DNA from: an uncultured Eubacterium sp.
GTDB taxonomy: Bacteria; Bacillota; Clostridia; Oscillospirales; Acutalibacteraceae
Direction of reading: 5' to 3'
NCBI GenBank assembly: GCA_945980015.1
Contig: CAMFQI010000022.1
Location: 1 to 9,340, forward strand
Length of the DNA stretch: 9,340 bases
The notes beneath the pieces were generated by a model, which did not search any database, was not told the origin of the DNA, and saw nothing but the letters and a program-made list of their open reading frames with translations. The position numbers and the translations under genes were made by a program. Shown in pieces: positions 1 through 6,563 of this stretch (position 1 is the stretch's first letter; every line of letters starts with the position of its first letter).

Positions 1-1225
1 GTACAAGGGAGATAACCTGCGATTTATCGGTATGAGCGTCCTCACGCTTCACATTGAAATATGATTCAAACGGGAGTGCCGTTTCATCGTCAAAAAGTGA
101 GCTTTGAGATTGCATATCGGCTTCATCCGTTATCTCGGTAACCGTGCGTGCGTCTGAAGATACGGGAGTAACACTTGTTTTTGAAAACGCCTCAACGGCC
201 GCCATAGGATCGGTAAGCTCATCGTCGTCATCATCAAGCTCGATAATTGCAGGCTCGTCAATTTCCTCGGCTTTGAGCACATCGCCACTTTCGTCTTCGT
301 CCGGCTCAGCTTCAGTCTCGAGTGTCATCGGCTCTGATTCCTCCTGCTCAGGCTCGTCGTCGATTATTTCAAAATCGTCCTGTACGTCCTCATTTTCGTT
401 TTCGGGCTCGTCTGCAATCTCGTACGCCTGCTCATTTTCAGCAGCTTTTTCCTGTATATGCTCAATTACTACCTCGCTCGGAATTGAGCTTGAAACATCT
501 TCGATTTCTTCCTTAAGGCTTGCAACATCATCATCGATATCGTCAACGTCCCTTTGAGCCTGCTTTGTATCCTCGTTGCTTGTATCAAGATTTGCACTGT
601 TCAGTGCCTCAAGCTCGGCATTATAAAGCGACTTAACCTTTTCTATAAATTCCTTTGCGTCACTCTTTATAGTATTTGTCAAAATCTCATAGGCTTCCTT
701 TTCAGCCTTTGACCTTGATATAAGATCCTCGCTTATCTGCTTTGCCTGATCAAGAATATCCTGCGCTACAATCTTTGCGGAATTGATTGCCTCGTTTGCT
801 TTATTTTGGGCATTCGTAATAATCTCGTTTGCTTCGTTTGTTTTATCTTCGATAAGAGTGGAGGAATATTCTCTTGCACTTGAAATAATCTTATCTGCCT
901 CAGCCTTTGCGTTTGATACCGTCAAATCGGCCTCCTGTCTGCTTTTTTCAAGAAGTGCAGTTGATTCTTCGTTTGACTCTTTTTTTATCTTTTCTGCCAT
1001 TTTTTCGGCGGTAACAAGCGCTGTTTTGATTGCGTTTTCCTCAAGTCGATATTCCTCAATCTTTGAAGCCAAAAGCTCCATTTTGTGATAAAGCTCCTCG
1101 CTCTCCTTTTGGTAAGCGTCAATAGTGAGTGCGCACTCGTTTATTACAGAGTCAACCTCCTTAGTGTTATAGCCGTTTTGAGTTACGGCAAAATCAAGCT
1201 GTCTGATTTCCTTTGAACTAATCAT
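1..1225 (-). CDS. divIVA: Long DivIVA-domain coiled-coil protein, 3' end outside window
   Basis: The frame is open from ATG 1225 for 408 codons and runs off the left edge, so the C-terminus is missing. The start follows GGAGGG with 8 nt spacing, 18 nt after the sepF stop. Residues 1-50 look like a DivIVA N-terminal domain (QLDFAVTQNGYNTKEVDSVI, then a heptad-like helix). DivIVA proteins bind curved membrane at poles and septa and recruit partners. Residues 72-181 form ten in-register 11-residue units predicting a long coiled coil. Residues 182-260 continue as charged helix. Residues 271-340 are extremely acidic (36 Asp/Glu, one Lys) and probably disordered. The last visible part, about 341-408, is polar with a short motif PFESYFNV. 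Bacillus DivIVA is only about 164 residues, so this is a much enlarged version. The Phe-Arg membrane tip of the Bacillus protein (before GY) is Gln16-Asn17 here. Position after sepF supports a division or polarity role; the exact role is inferred. Family call good, orthology to Bacillus divIVA less certain. Confidence 0.85.
   Translation of the reverse strand, partial: MISSKEIRQLDFAVTQNGYNTKEVDSVINECALTIDAYQKESEELYHKMELLASKIEEYRLEENAIKTALVTAEKMAEKIKKESNEESTALLEKSRQEADLTVSNAKAEADKIISSAREYSSTLIEDKTNEANEIITNAQNKANEAINSAKIVAQDILDQAKQISEDLISRSKAEKEAYEILTNTIKSDAKEFIEKVKSLYNAELEALNSANLDTSNEDTKQAQRDVDDIDDDVASLKEEIEDVSSSIPSEVVIEHIQEKAAENEQAYEIADEPENENEDVQDDFEIIDDEPEQEESEPMTLETEAEPDEDESGDVLKAEEIDEPAIIELDDDDDELTDPMAAVEAFSKTSVTPVSSDARTVTEITDEADMQSQSSLFDDETALPFESYFNVKREDAHTDKSQVISLV
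683..1012 (-). repeat. Ten tandem 11-residue (hendecad) coiled-coil units in DivIVA
   Basis: This is a protein-level repeat covering residues 72-181 of the DivIVA-like protein. Cutting the sequence every 11 residues gives ten units in one register without a gap, for example NAKAEADKIIS, NAQNKANEAIN and SAKIVAQDILD. Position 2 is usually Ala/Ser, position 6 Ala/Ser and positions 9-10 mostly Ile/Leu/Val. An 11-residue period is characteristic of coiled coils that are nearly straight or slightly right-handed rather than heptad-wound. The DNA units are diverged, so this is not a recent nucleotide duplication. Confidence 0.75.
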
Positions 1226-1243
1226 ATTCTCATCCCTCCAAAA

Positions 1244-1729
1244 TTAATTTGCAAACATTCCGTTGCTTTCAAGCTCATCAATAAGGTCGCCCATAACATC
1301 AACATTATAAGGCGTAATGATATATGTTGAGTTTGCAACGCGCTTAATTTGACCGTTATTTGCATAAGCAACGCCGGAAAGAAAATCCAAAAATCTTCTT
1401 GCTACATCACGGCTTGCACTCTCCAAATTAAGCACAACTGTTCGTCTTGCATTAAGGTTGTCGGCGATTGAAGCCGCTTCATCAAATGCCTCCGGCTTTA
1501 CCAAAACAACCTGAAGCTGTGCAGTTGTGTGAATGTTCACAACCTTATCATTTTTTTGGCGGCGGGAGGAGAAATCATTTTTTTCCTCTCTTTCGATAAT
1601 CGGCGTAGGCTCTGCTTCCTTACGTCGTCTGCGAGGCGGCTTCAAGCCGTCATCCGCATTGTCGTAGAAATCGTCGAAATCGTCTGCGTCCTCTGTCATA
1701 ATGTCCTTAATTTTGTCAAATAATCCCAT
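1244..1729 (-). CDS. sepF: SepF, FtsZ membrane anchor / septum assembly protein
   Basis: The 161-residue product has the usual SepF size and layout. Residues 1-13 (MGLFDKIKDIMTE) are an amphipathic membrane-targeting helix. Residues 14-60 are a charged, probably disordered linker with an acidic stretch and then the basic PPRRRRK. The folded SepF core lies at about 72-152 and includes VVLNLES, ARRFLDFLSGVAYA, NSTYIITPYNV and GDLIDEL, all typical of the family. SepF polymerises, binds the FtsZ C-terminal tail and ties the Z-ring to the cytoplasmic membrane, acting alongside or instead of FtsA. The start is supported by GAGGTG (1742-1737) with 7 nt spacing. It lies 25 nt after the yggS-family stop and 18 nt before divIVA, the usual Gram-positive division neighbourhood. 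Nothing looks broken. Confidence 0.96.
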   Translation of the reverse strand: MGLFDKIKDIMTEDADDFDDFYDNADDGLKPPRRRRKEAEPTPIIEREEKNDFSSRRQKNDKVVNIHTTAQLQVVLVKPEAFDEAASIADNLNARRTVVLNLESASRDVARRFLDFLSGVAYANNGQIKRVANSTYIITPYNVDVMGDLIDELESNGMFAN

Positions 1730-1754
1730 CTTTTCACACCTCGTCAGCTTTTTA

Positions 1755-2480
1755 TTAAACGTATTTTCTAGCTCCGAAAATTGCAGAGCCTACTCTTACT
1801 ATATTGGAGCCTTCAATAATTGCCTGCTCATAATCTGCGCTCATTCCCATAGACAGAATGTCCATATTAACGCCGCAGTAATTCTTTTCTTTAATTTCAA
1901 GGAATTTGTCGTGCATTTTTGAAAAATATCGCCTTGCCTCAGTCTCATCGCAAATCGGCGGAATAGTCATAAGACCCTTGATATTAACATTTTCAAGCTC
2001 GGCAATCTGAAGCAAAAGCTCCTCAAGAACGCCAATATCACAGCCGCTTTTTGACTCCTCGTTGCCGATATTGACCTCGACTAAAATGTTCGCCGTTGCA
2101 CCAACCTTACGAAAGCCCTTGTCAATTTCCTTTGCAAGCTTCAGGCTATCGACCGATTCAATCATATCGACCTTACCTGCGATATACTTAATTTTGTTTG
2201 TTTGAAGATGACCTATAATATGCTTTTCTACTCCGTCAAGATGAAGTGTATCAAGCTTTGAGCAATATTCCTGTACCCTGTTTTCGCCTATCAAATCGGC
2301 GCCGTCGTCCAAAACGGGATTAATATATTCGCACTCAACCGTCTTTGTTACGCACATAAGACGAACATCATCGGCACTTCTGCCTGCCTTAACGGCGGTT
2401 TCGGCAACATCGTTTTTTATTCGCCTGTAGTTTTCAAGAGTAGCTTTTACTCTGTTTTCATCAAGTATAAACCTTTCCAT
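1755..2480 (-). CDS. ylmE: YggS/YlmE-family PLP homeostasis protein (PLPBP)
   Basis: The 241-residue product belongs to the cytosolic YggS/PROSC family, single-domain TIM-barrel proteins that bind pyridoxal 5'-phosphate and affect vitamin B6 and amino-acid homeostasis without a known enzymatic reaction. Visible hallmarks are VTKTV with PLP-binding Lys46, GENRVQE (65-71), HIIGHLQTNK (87-96), SMGMSADYEQAI (210-221) and the phosphate-binding end GSNIVRVGSAIFG (224-236). Length is normal. The first 20 nt overlap the end of the HlyD-like gene in another frame, so translation is probably coupled. Just upstream, AAAGGA has 8 nt spacing while a GGAGG abuts the ATG. Next to sepF this is the position of ylmE in Bacillus; the symbol is used on context, and yggS would be equally valid. 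Confidence 0.95.
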   Translation of the reverse strand: MERFILDENRVKATLENYRRIKNDVAETAVKAGRSADDVRLMCVTKTVECEYINPVLDDGADLIGENRVQEYCSKLDTLHLDGVEKHIIGHLQTNKIKYIAGKVDMIESVDSLKLAKEIDKGFRKVGATANILVEVNIGNEESKSGCDIGVLEELLLQIAELENVNIKGLMTIPPICDETEARRYFSKMHDKFLEIKEKNYCGVNMDILSMGMSADYEQAIIEGSNIVRVGSAIFGARKYV

Positions 2481-3690
2481 CCTCCAAATCCTTTCCCTGT
2501 GTAATTATCTTATCGTAAAGGCGAATTCCCTTTGAATCAGAGGAATCATATTCAACCAATACGTAATCATTTTCACTGTAAATAACGTTTACCTGCCTGA
2601 ATTTCACCTGGCTTGCAATAAGAACATAAACGCCCTTTTTTTCATCAACAACGTGAAGTGCATTGGCAGGAACCTTTATTCCCTCGTATTTTTTCAGTCT
2701 GATTTCGATATCGGCGCAACGAAGCTCGGCAATAGCCTCGTTCATCTCGTTGCACATAAGCACCAAAAGAGTTTCCTTTTCGTTAAGCTCAGGCTCTGCA
2801 CCTGCTACGATTTTTGCTTTCAGTACTGTATTGCTGTCGCCCTTCAAGACAACCTCAACATAACTGCCGTTTTGAAGATTTTTTACTTTTTCACTGTCAA
2901 CAAGTGCCTGAAGATACCAATTGTAATCCGTAATAACCTTGCCGATATTACTGCTTTGAGTAACGGTTGAGGAGTCGATTTTTTCCTTAACCGCCTTAAA
3001 ATCGTCAACGCTCATATCAACGGCATTCTTATAATCAACGATATTCTCAAAGCCGTCGGTATAGGTGCTGAAAATACCGGAAGAATCGGTTGTTATATAT
3101 TTTTTCGGAGCGACTGCACCGTACTGAGTAAGCTCGTTTGTCAGGCCTGTGATATAAGACTGCAAATCAACCTGCTCGCCTATTAAAATTTGACGGCGTA
3201 TAAGCACGGAATTTAGATTTTCCTTTTCTTCGTCAATACTGTTTTTGTCAAGGCTCAAAGCATAATCGACAACCTTTTGCTCAATATCCTTATCAATTAT
3301 TTCCAAATCTGCGGATTGACCTACGGTTTGGGCATCAAGGCTTTCGTACTGTTCAAGCTGACGGCTCAGCTCATGGTATTTTGAATAGCTAACCGCCTCC
3401 TGCTCGGACGAAAAAACCATCGCAACGCTTCCGCCCTTTTTTATTTTGTCACCGTTACTGCAGCCTACAACTGTTATTCCGTCGCCGTTATCGGAAATTA
3501 CCGTCTCGTTTCTTACTACAAGAGCATTTGTGCTTATTTTGTCATAAACCGTGGACATACCGGCAGTTTGAGTTTTCAGTTCAATATGAGTTACACTGTA
3601 AACCTCGGCACAGAATACACCGAGAATTATGAATATAAAAATAACCAATGCAAGATTACCCTTATTCACATTTTGCAATAGCTTTTTCAT
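2461..3690 (-). CDS. HlyD-like membrane fusion / adaptor protein
   Basis: The 409-residue product has a short basic N-terminus and one transmembrane segment at about 13-33, then a long extracytoplasmic part. Residues 44-95 resemble the first half of a lipoyl/barrel-sandwich domain (VVRNETVI, GDKIKKGGSVAMVFSS). Residues 96-190 are mostly charged helix, fitting an alpha-hairpin. About 195-340 would be the returning barrel-sandwich half plus beta-barrel, and 336-409 (YEGIKVPANALHVVDE, KKGVYVL, FRQVNVIYS) resembles the membrane-proximal domain of HlyD/RND adaptors. Such proteins normally link an inner-membrane exporter to an outer membrane or cell-wall route. No transporter gene lies beside it here, and from memory similar proteins occur with ylmE/sepF in other Clostridia, so a cell-envelope or division role is possible. 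AAAGGAG (3703-3697) sits 6 nt before ATG, 27 nt after miaA. Family call is from architecture; function is unknown. Confidence 0.8.
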   Translation of the reverse strand: MKKLLQNVNKGNLALVIFIFIILGVFCAEVYSVTHIELKTQTAGMSTVYDKISTNALVVRNETVISDNGDGITVVGCSNGDKIKKGGSVAMVFSSEQEAVSYSKYHELSRQLEQYESLDAQTVGQSADLEIIDKDIEQKVVDYALSLDKNSIDEEKENLNSVLIRRQILIGEQVDLQSYITGLTNELTQYGAVAPKKYITTDSSGIFSTYTDGFENIVDYKNAVDMSVDDFKAVKEKIDSSTVTQSSNIGKVITDYNWYLQALVDSEKVKNLQNGSYVEVVLKGDSNTVLKAKIVAGAEPELNEKETLLVLMCNEMNEAIAELRCADIEIRLKKYEGIKVPANALHVVDEKKGVYVLIASQVKFRQVNVIYSENDYVLVEYDSSDSKGIRLYDKIITQGKDLEDGKVYT

Positions 3691-3717
3691 ACTGAACTCC
3701 TTTCGTTATAGTTAAAT

Positions 3718-4638
3718 TCAACTTTCTAAAAATTCTTTTGAAAGTACAACGGCTTTTTCAACAAGACTCTCGTTTGAAAGCTCGTCGGCGTATAGCCAGC
3801 GTATATTTTCGTTTTTTCTAAACCACGTAAGTTGACGCTTTGCATATCGACGTGTTGACTGCTTCAAGCTCTCAACTGCCTGTTCAAGAGAACACTCGCC
3901 GTTTATGTACGGCATTAATTCCTTATGACCGATTGCCTGACGTGAGGTTGAGCCGAGGCGACTGCTCATTCGCCTTGCCTCCTGCTCCAAGCCATTTTTC
4001 ATCATAAGTTCAACACGTAGATTGATGCGTTCATAAAGCCTTTCTCTGTCTTTATAGCCTATGCCGATATAAAGCGCTTCATATGGGCTTTCGTTCAAGG
4101 TTGAGGCTTCGTTTTGAGCGGTTTTTGAGGTGCCGGCGTTACAAAGCTCCAAGGCTCTGATAACACGCTTTCTATTATTCGGGTGAATATCAAGCGCCGC
4201 CTTTTCGTCAGCCACCCTAAGCATGGAGTAAAGCTCCTCATTTGAATACTTTTCATATTCCCGTCTCAATTCATTATCGACGCCGACATCGGAAAATTCT
4301 ATATTTTTCACAAGACTGTCAACAAACAATCCCGTACCTCCGACAATAATTGGTACATTCCCACGCTTACATATTTCGTCAATTTTTATTCTCGCCTGAC
4401 TGACAAAATCGGCAACCGAAAATACCTCGTCAGGCTCCTTATATTCAACAAGATGGTGCGGTATTCCCTGCGCTTCCTCCTCGGTTACAACGGCGGTTGC
4501 TACGGGCATATACTTGTAGACCTGCATCGAGTCGGCAGAAATTATTTCTCCGCCGATTGCCTTTGCTATTTCTATACCGAGTGCGCTTTTGCCCGAAGCG
4601 GTTGCACCCACAACGCAAATGATTTTTGTTTTTTCCAT
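3718..4638 (-). CDS. miaA: MiaA, tRNA dimethylallyltransferase
   Basis: The 306-residue product transfers the dimethylallyl group of DMAPP to N6 of A37 in tRNAs reading codons that start with U, the substrate MiaB then methylthiolates. Visible motifs are the P-loop GATASGKS (11-18), SADSMQVY with the presumed catalytic Asp36, GIPHHLVEY (58-66), GGTGLFVDSL (100-109), NNRKRVIRALE (154-164), SRQAIGHKEL (232-241) and RRYAKRQLTWFR (263-274). The segment usually reading GTAK reads ATAV (47-50), a mild departure. The start is ATG 4638, which shares one base with the mutL stop (TAATG) and gives the standard N-terminus MEKTKIICVVGATASGKS. The frame stays open upstream for 63 more codons to 4827, but that part lies inside mutL, is very basic and matches no MiaA. 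The ribosome site is weak (AGGG, 7 nt), so coupling to mutL is likely. Confidence 0.97.
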   Translation of the reverse strand: MEKTKIICVVGATASGKSALGIEIAKAIGGEIISADSMQVYKYMPVATAVVTEEEAQGIPHHLVEYKEPDEVFSVADFVSQARIKIDEICKRGNVPIIVGGTGLFVDSLVKNIEFSDVGVDNELRREYEKYSNEELYSMLRVADEKAALDIHPNNRKRVIRALELCNAGTSKTAQNEASTLNESPYEALYIGIGYKDRERLYERINLRVELMMKNGLEQEARRMSSRLGSTSRQAIGHKELMPYINGECSLEQAVESLKQSTRRYAKRQLTWFRKNENIRWLYADELSNESLVEKAVVLSKEFLES

Positions 4639-6518
4639 TACTGAACCCTGCCGAACTGCTTTTCTATATCGTATTTTGAAAGCTTTATCATAACAGGTCT
4701 TCCGTGAGGGCAATATCTTATATCGGGATTTGAAAGCAGCTTTTTTACGAATATTTCCATTTCGTAGCGTGAGGTATAGTCGCCGCCTTTTACTGCGGCT
4801 CTGCAGGAAGCGGAGTGAAGTATCCAATCAAGCTTATCGGGAGTGATATCCGTCTTGCCGTCAAGCAGCTTTTCGGCAGTTTCCTCAATAAGTCCCGCAA
4901 CGTCCTCACCGTCAAGTATCGACGGACATTCTCTTACGATAACGGTTGAATTTCCGAAATCCTCAATGAAAAATCCGCATTTTGTATAAAGGTCGATATT
5001 TTGCAAAACCGTATTGTATTCGTCAGTTGAAAGACGAACGGTAACCGGACTTAAAAGCACCTGCGAATTAATATCAAGAGACGACTTTAGCTTTTCAAAA
5101 TTCATTCTCTCGTGTGCGGCGTGCTTGTCGATAATATAAAGCGAGCCTTCCATTTCAATGATAATGTAGGTTTTGAACGCCTCGCCAATCAGCTTGAAGT
5201 CGGGTATACTCTGTTTTGAAGCGTCGTCATTTACCTGTTCTGTCGGCTCAATAATTTCCGCTTTTTGTGTATTCGGTTCATCATTCTCAACCTTTGTAAT
5301 TTCTGAAATATTAAAGCTGAATTTTTGAGTCGGCGGCTCATTTACAATTTGATTTTCTTTTTTTGAAAAATAATCATTATTTACGACTGAAGCACTGACG
5401 CTCCATACATCGTCGAAATCCTCTTTCTTTGTCTGAACAAAAGTTGTTTGAACAGGTGGCTCGGGCTTTGCCCAAAAATCCTGTGCAGGCTTTTGAATAT
5501 TTTTGTTGAAGTGCATTTCAACCGGCGTATCGCCCACTTCAATAGCCGATTTAACCGCATAGTAAACAAGGTCAAAAACAGGCTTTTCGTTCGCAAAGCG
5601 AACCTCGATTTTTGCCGGGTGAACATTTACGTCAACAAAGGACGAATCACATTCTATATTCAAAACACAGCCGGGAAATTTTCCGACCATAATAGAATTT
5701 CTGTAAGCCTGCTCCAATGCCGCCATAGCGGTCTGCGTCTTAACAAGTCGGGAATTAATAAAGAAAAACTGCATTCCCCTGCTTTTGCGTGCCATAGACG
5801 GCTTCGTTACAAAGCCCGAAACACGCATATTGTTATTTGTGTAATCAACAGGAATAAGCGACTGTGCAAATTCCCTGCCGAACACACTGTAAATTGCATC
5901 CTTTAATTCGCCGTTGCCCGAGGTGATAAGCGTTTGTTTTCCGTCACGGATAAATCTAAACGATATTTCGGGATGACTTACGGCAATTTTTTCTACCACC
6001 GAGGCTACTGCGTTTGCTTCCGTAACGTCCTTTTTCAAAAACTTCATTCTTGCAGGAGTGTTGAAAAATATATCGGCAACGCAGATGGTTGTACCTATCG
6101 GGCAGCCCGCTTCACAAAATTCTATTTCCTGTGAGCCTGCAATCTCGTAGCGTGTTCCGACATCCTCGTCAGGCGTACGGGTCAAAAGCTGAACTCTCGC
6201 AACAGCGGCTATTGAAGCCATCGCCTCACCCCTAAAGCCGAGCGTTGCGATTTTGTCCAAATCCTCGCTGTATTTTATCTTTGAGGTTGCGTGAGGAACA
6301 AAAACCTTTCTTACCTCGCTTTTTGCAATTCCGCAGCCGTCGTCGGTAATGCGAAGATAAGTTGTTCCGCCGTTTTTAATTTCAACGATAATGCTTTTTG
6401 CACCGGCGTCAATTGAGTTTTCTATCATCTCCTTAACAACGGACGACGGTCTTTCTACAACCTCGCCTGCGGCAATAAGCTGATAAACCTCCTTTGGCAA
6501 AACATTAATTTCGGGCAT
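4638..6518 (-). CDS. mutL: MutL, DNA mismatch repair endonuclease
   Basis: From ATG 6518 the product is 626 residues. The N-terminal GHKL ATPase shows AAGEVVERP, ENSIDAGAKS, DDGCG (59-63) and LGFRGEA (93-99). A polar linker, about 328-437, is low in conservation. The C-terminal dimerisation/nuclease domain carries the metal-binding endonuclease motif as DKHAAHERMNFE (Asp464, His466, Glu470, Glu475), then SCRAAVK (571-577), CPHGRP (603-608) and terminal FGRVQ. This is the nicking form of MutL found in bacteria without MutH; it is called by MutS after mismatch recognition and nicks the new strand. The second motif position is Lys rather than the commonest Gln. A GTG at 6527 would add three residues, but the ribosome site fits ATG 6518 better and MPEINVLPKEVYQLIAAGEV is the usual N-terminus. 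It starts 45 nt after mutS and overlaps miaA by one base. Confidence 0.97.
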   Translation of the reverse strand: MPEINVLPKEVYQLIAAGEVVERPSSVVKEMIENSIDAGAKSIIVEIKNGGTTYLRITDDGCGIAKSEVRKVFVPHATSKIKYSEDLDKIATLGFRGEAMASIAAVARVQLLTRTPDEDVGTRYEIAGSQEIEFCEAGCPIGTTICVADIFFNTPARMKFLKKDVTEANAVASVVEKIAVSHPEISFRFIRDGKQTLITSGNGELKDAIYSVFGREFAQSLIPVDYTNNNMRVSGFVTKPSMARKSRGMQFFFINSRLVKTQTAMAALEQAYRNSIMVGKFPGCVLNIECDSSFVDVNVHPAKIEVRFANEKPVFDLVYYAVKSAIEVGDTPVEMHFNKNIQKPAQDFWAKPEPPVQTTFVQTKKEDFDDVWSVSASVVNNDYFSKKENQIVNEPPTQKFSFNISEITKVENDEPNTQKAEIIEPTEQVNDDASKQSIPDFKLIGEAFKTYIIIEMEGSLYIIDKHAAHERMNFEKLKSSLDINSQVLLSPVTVRLSTDEYNTVLQNIDLYTKCGFFIEDFGNSTVIVRECPSILDGEDVAGLIEETAEKLLDGKTDITPDKLDWILHSASCRAAVKGGDYTSRYEMEIFVKKLLSNPDIRYCPHGRPVMIKLSKYDIEKQFGRVQ

Positions 6519-6524
6519 ATTCCT

Positions 6525-6534
6525 CACTTCCTTT
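6525..6534 (-). promoter_or_regulatory. Ribosome binding site deciding the mutL start
   Basis: The strand reads AAAGGAAGTG, one mismatch from the ideal AAAGGAGGTG, with 6 nt to ATG 6518. The alternative start GTG 6527 is the last three bases of this site, so it cannot be served by it. Confidence 0.7.
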
Positions 6535-6563
6535 CTGTTATAAAGTTATAAATTCAAAATCTG

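Noticed and set aside
144..557. Plus-strand open frame encoding a 137-residue Ser-rich protein
   Set aside because: It is the antisense of the acidic tail of the DivIVA-like gene; GAC/GAG-type codons read backwards give Ser-rich sequence. No ribosome site or domain.
783..1088. Plus-strand frame with hydrophobic, membrane-like composition
   Set aside because: It is antisense to the Ala/Glu/Ile-rich coiled coil of the DivIVA-like gene, which accounts for the apparent hydrophobicity.
4639..4827. 63-codon upstream extension of miaA
   Set aside because: It lies entirely inside mutL in another frame, is rich in Arg/Lys, matches no MiaA N-terminus, and ATG 4638 with TAATG coupling gives the standard start.
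5381..5626. 81-residue minus-strand frame within mutL
   Set aside because: It is an out-of-frame reading of mutL with no independent ribosome site or family resemblance.
5448..5906. 152-residue plus-strand open frame
   Set aside because: It is a shadow antisense to the mutL ATPase/linker region, with a low-quality basic composition.
6519..6563. Possible promoter in the mutS-mutL gap (TTGAAT and TATAAC)
   Set aside because: The two hexamer-like elements are too close together for a sigma-A promoter; the AT-rich gap is better read as a simple spacer.
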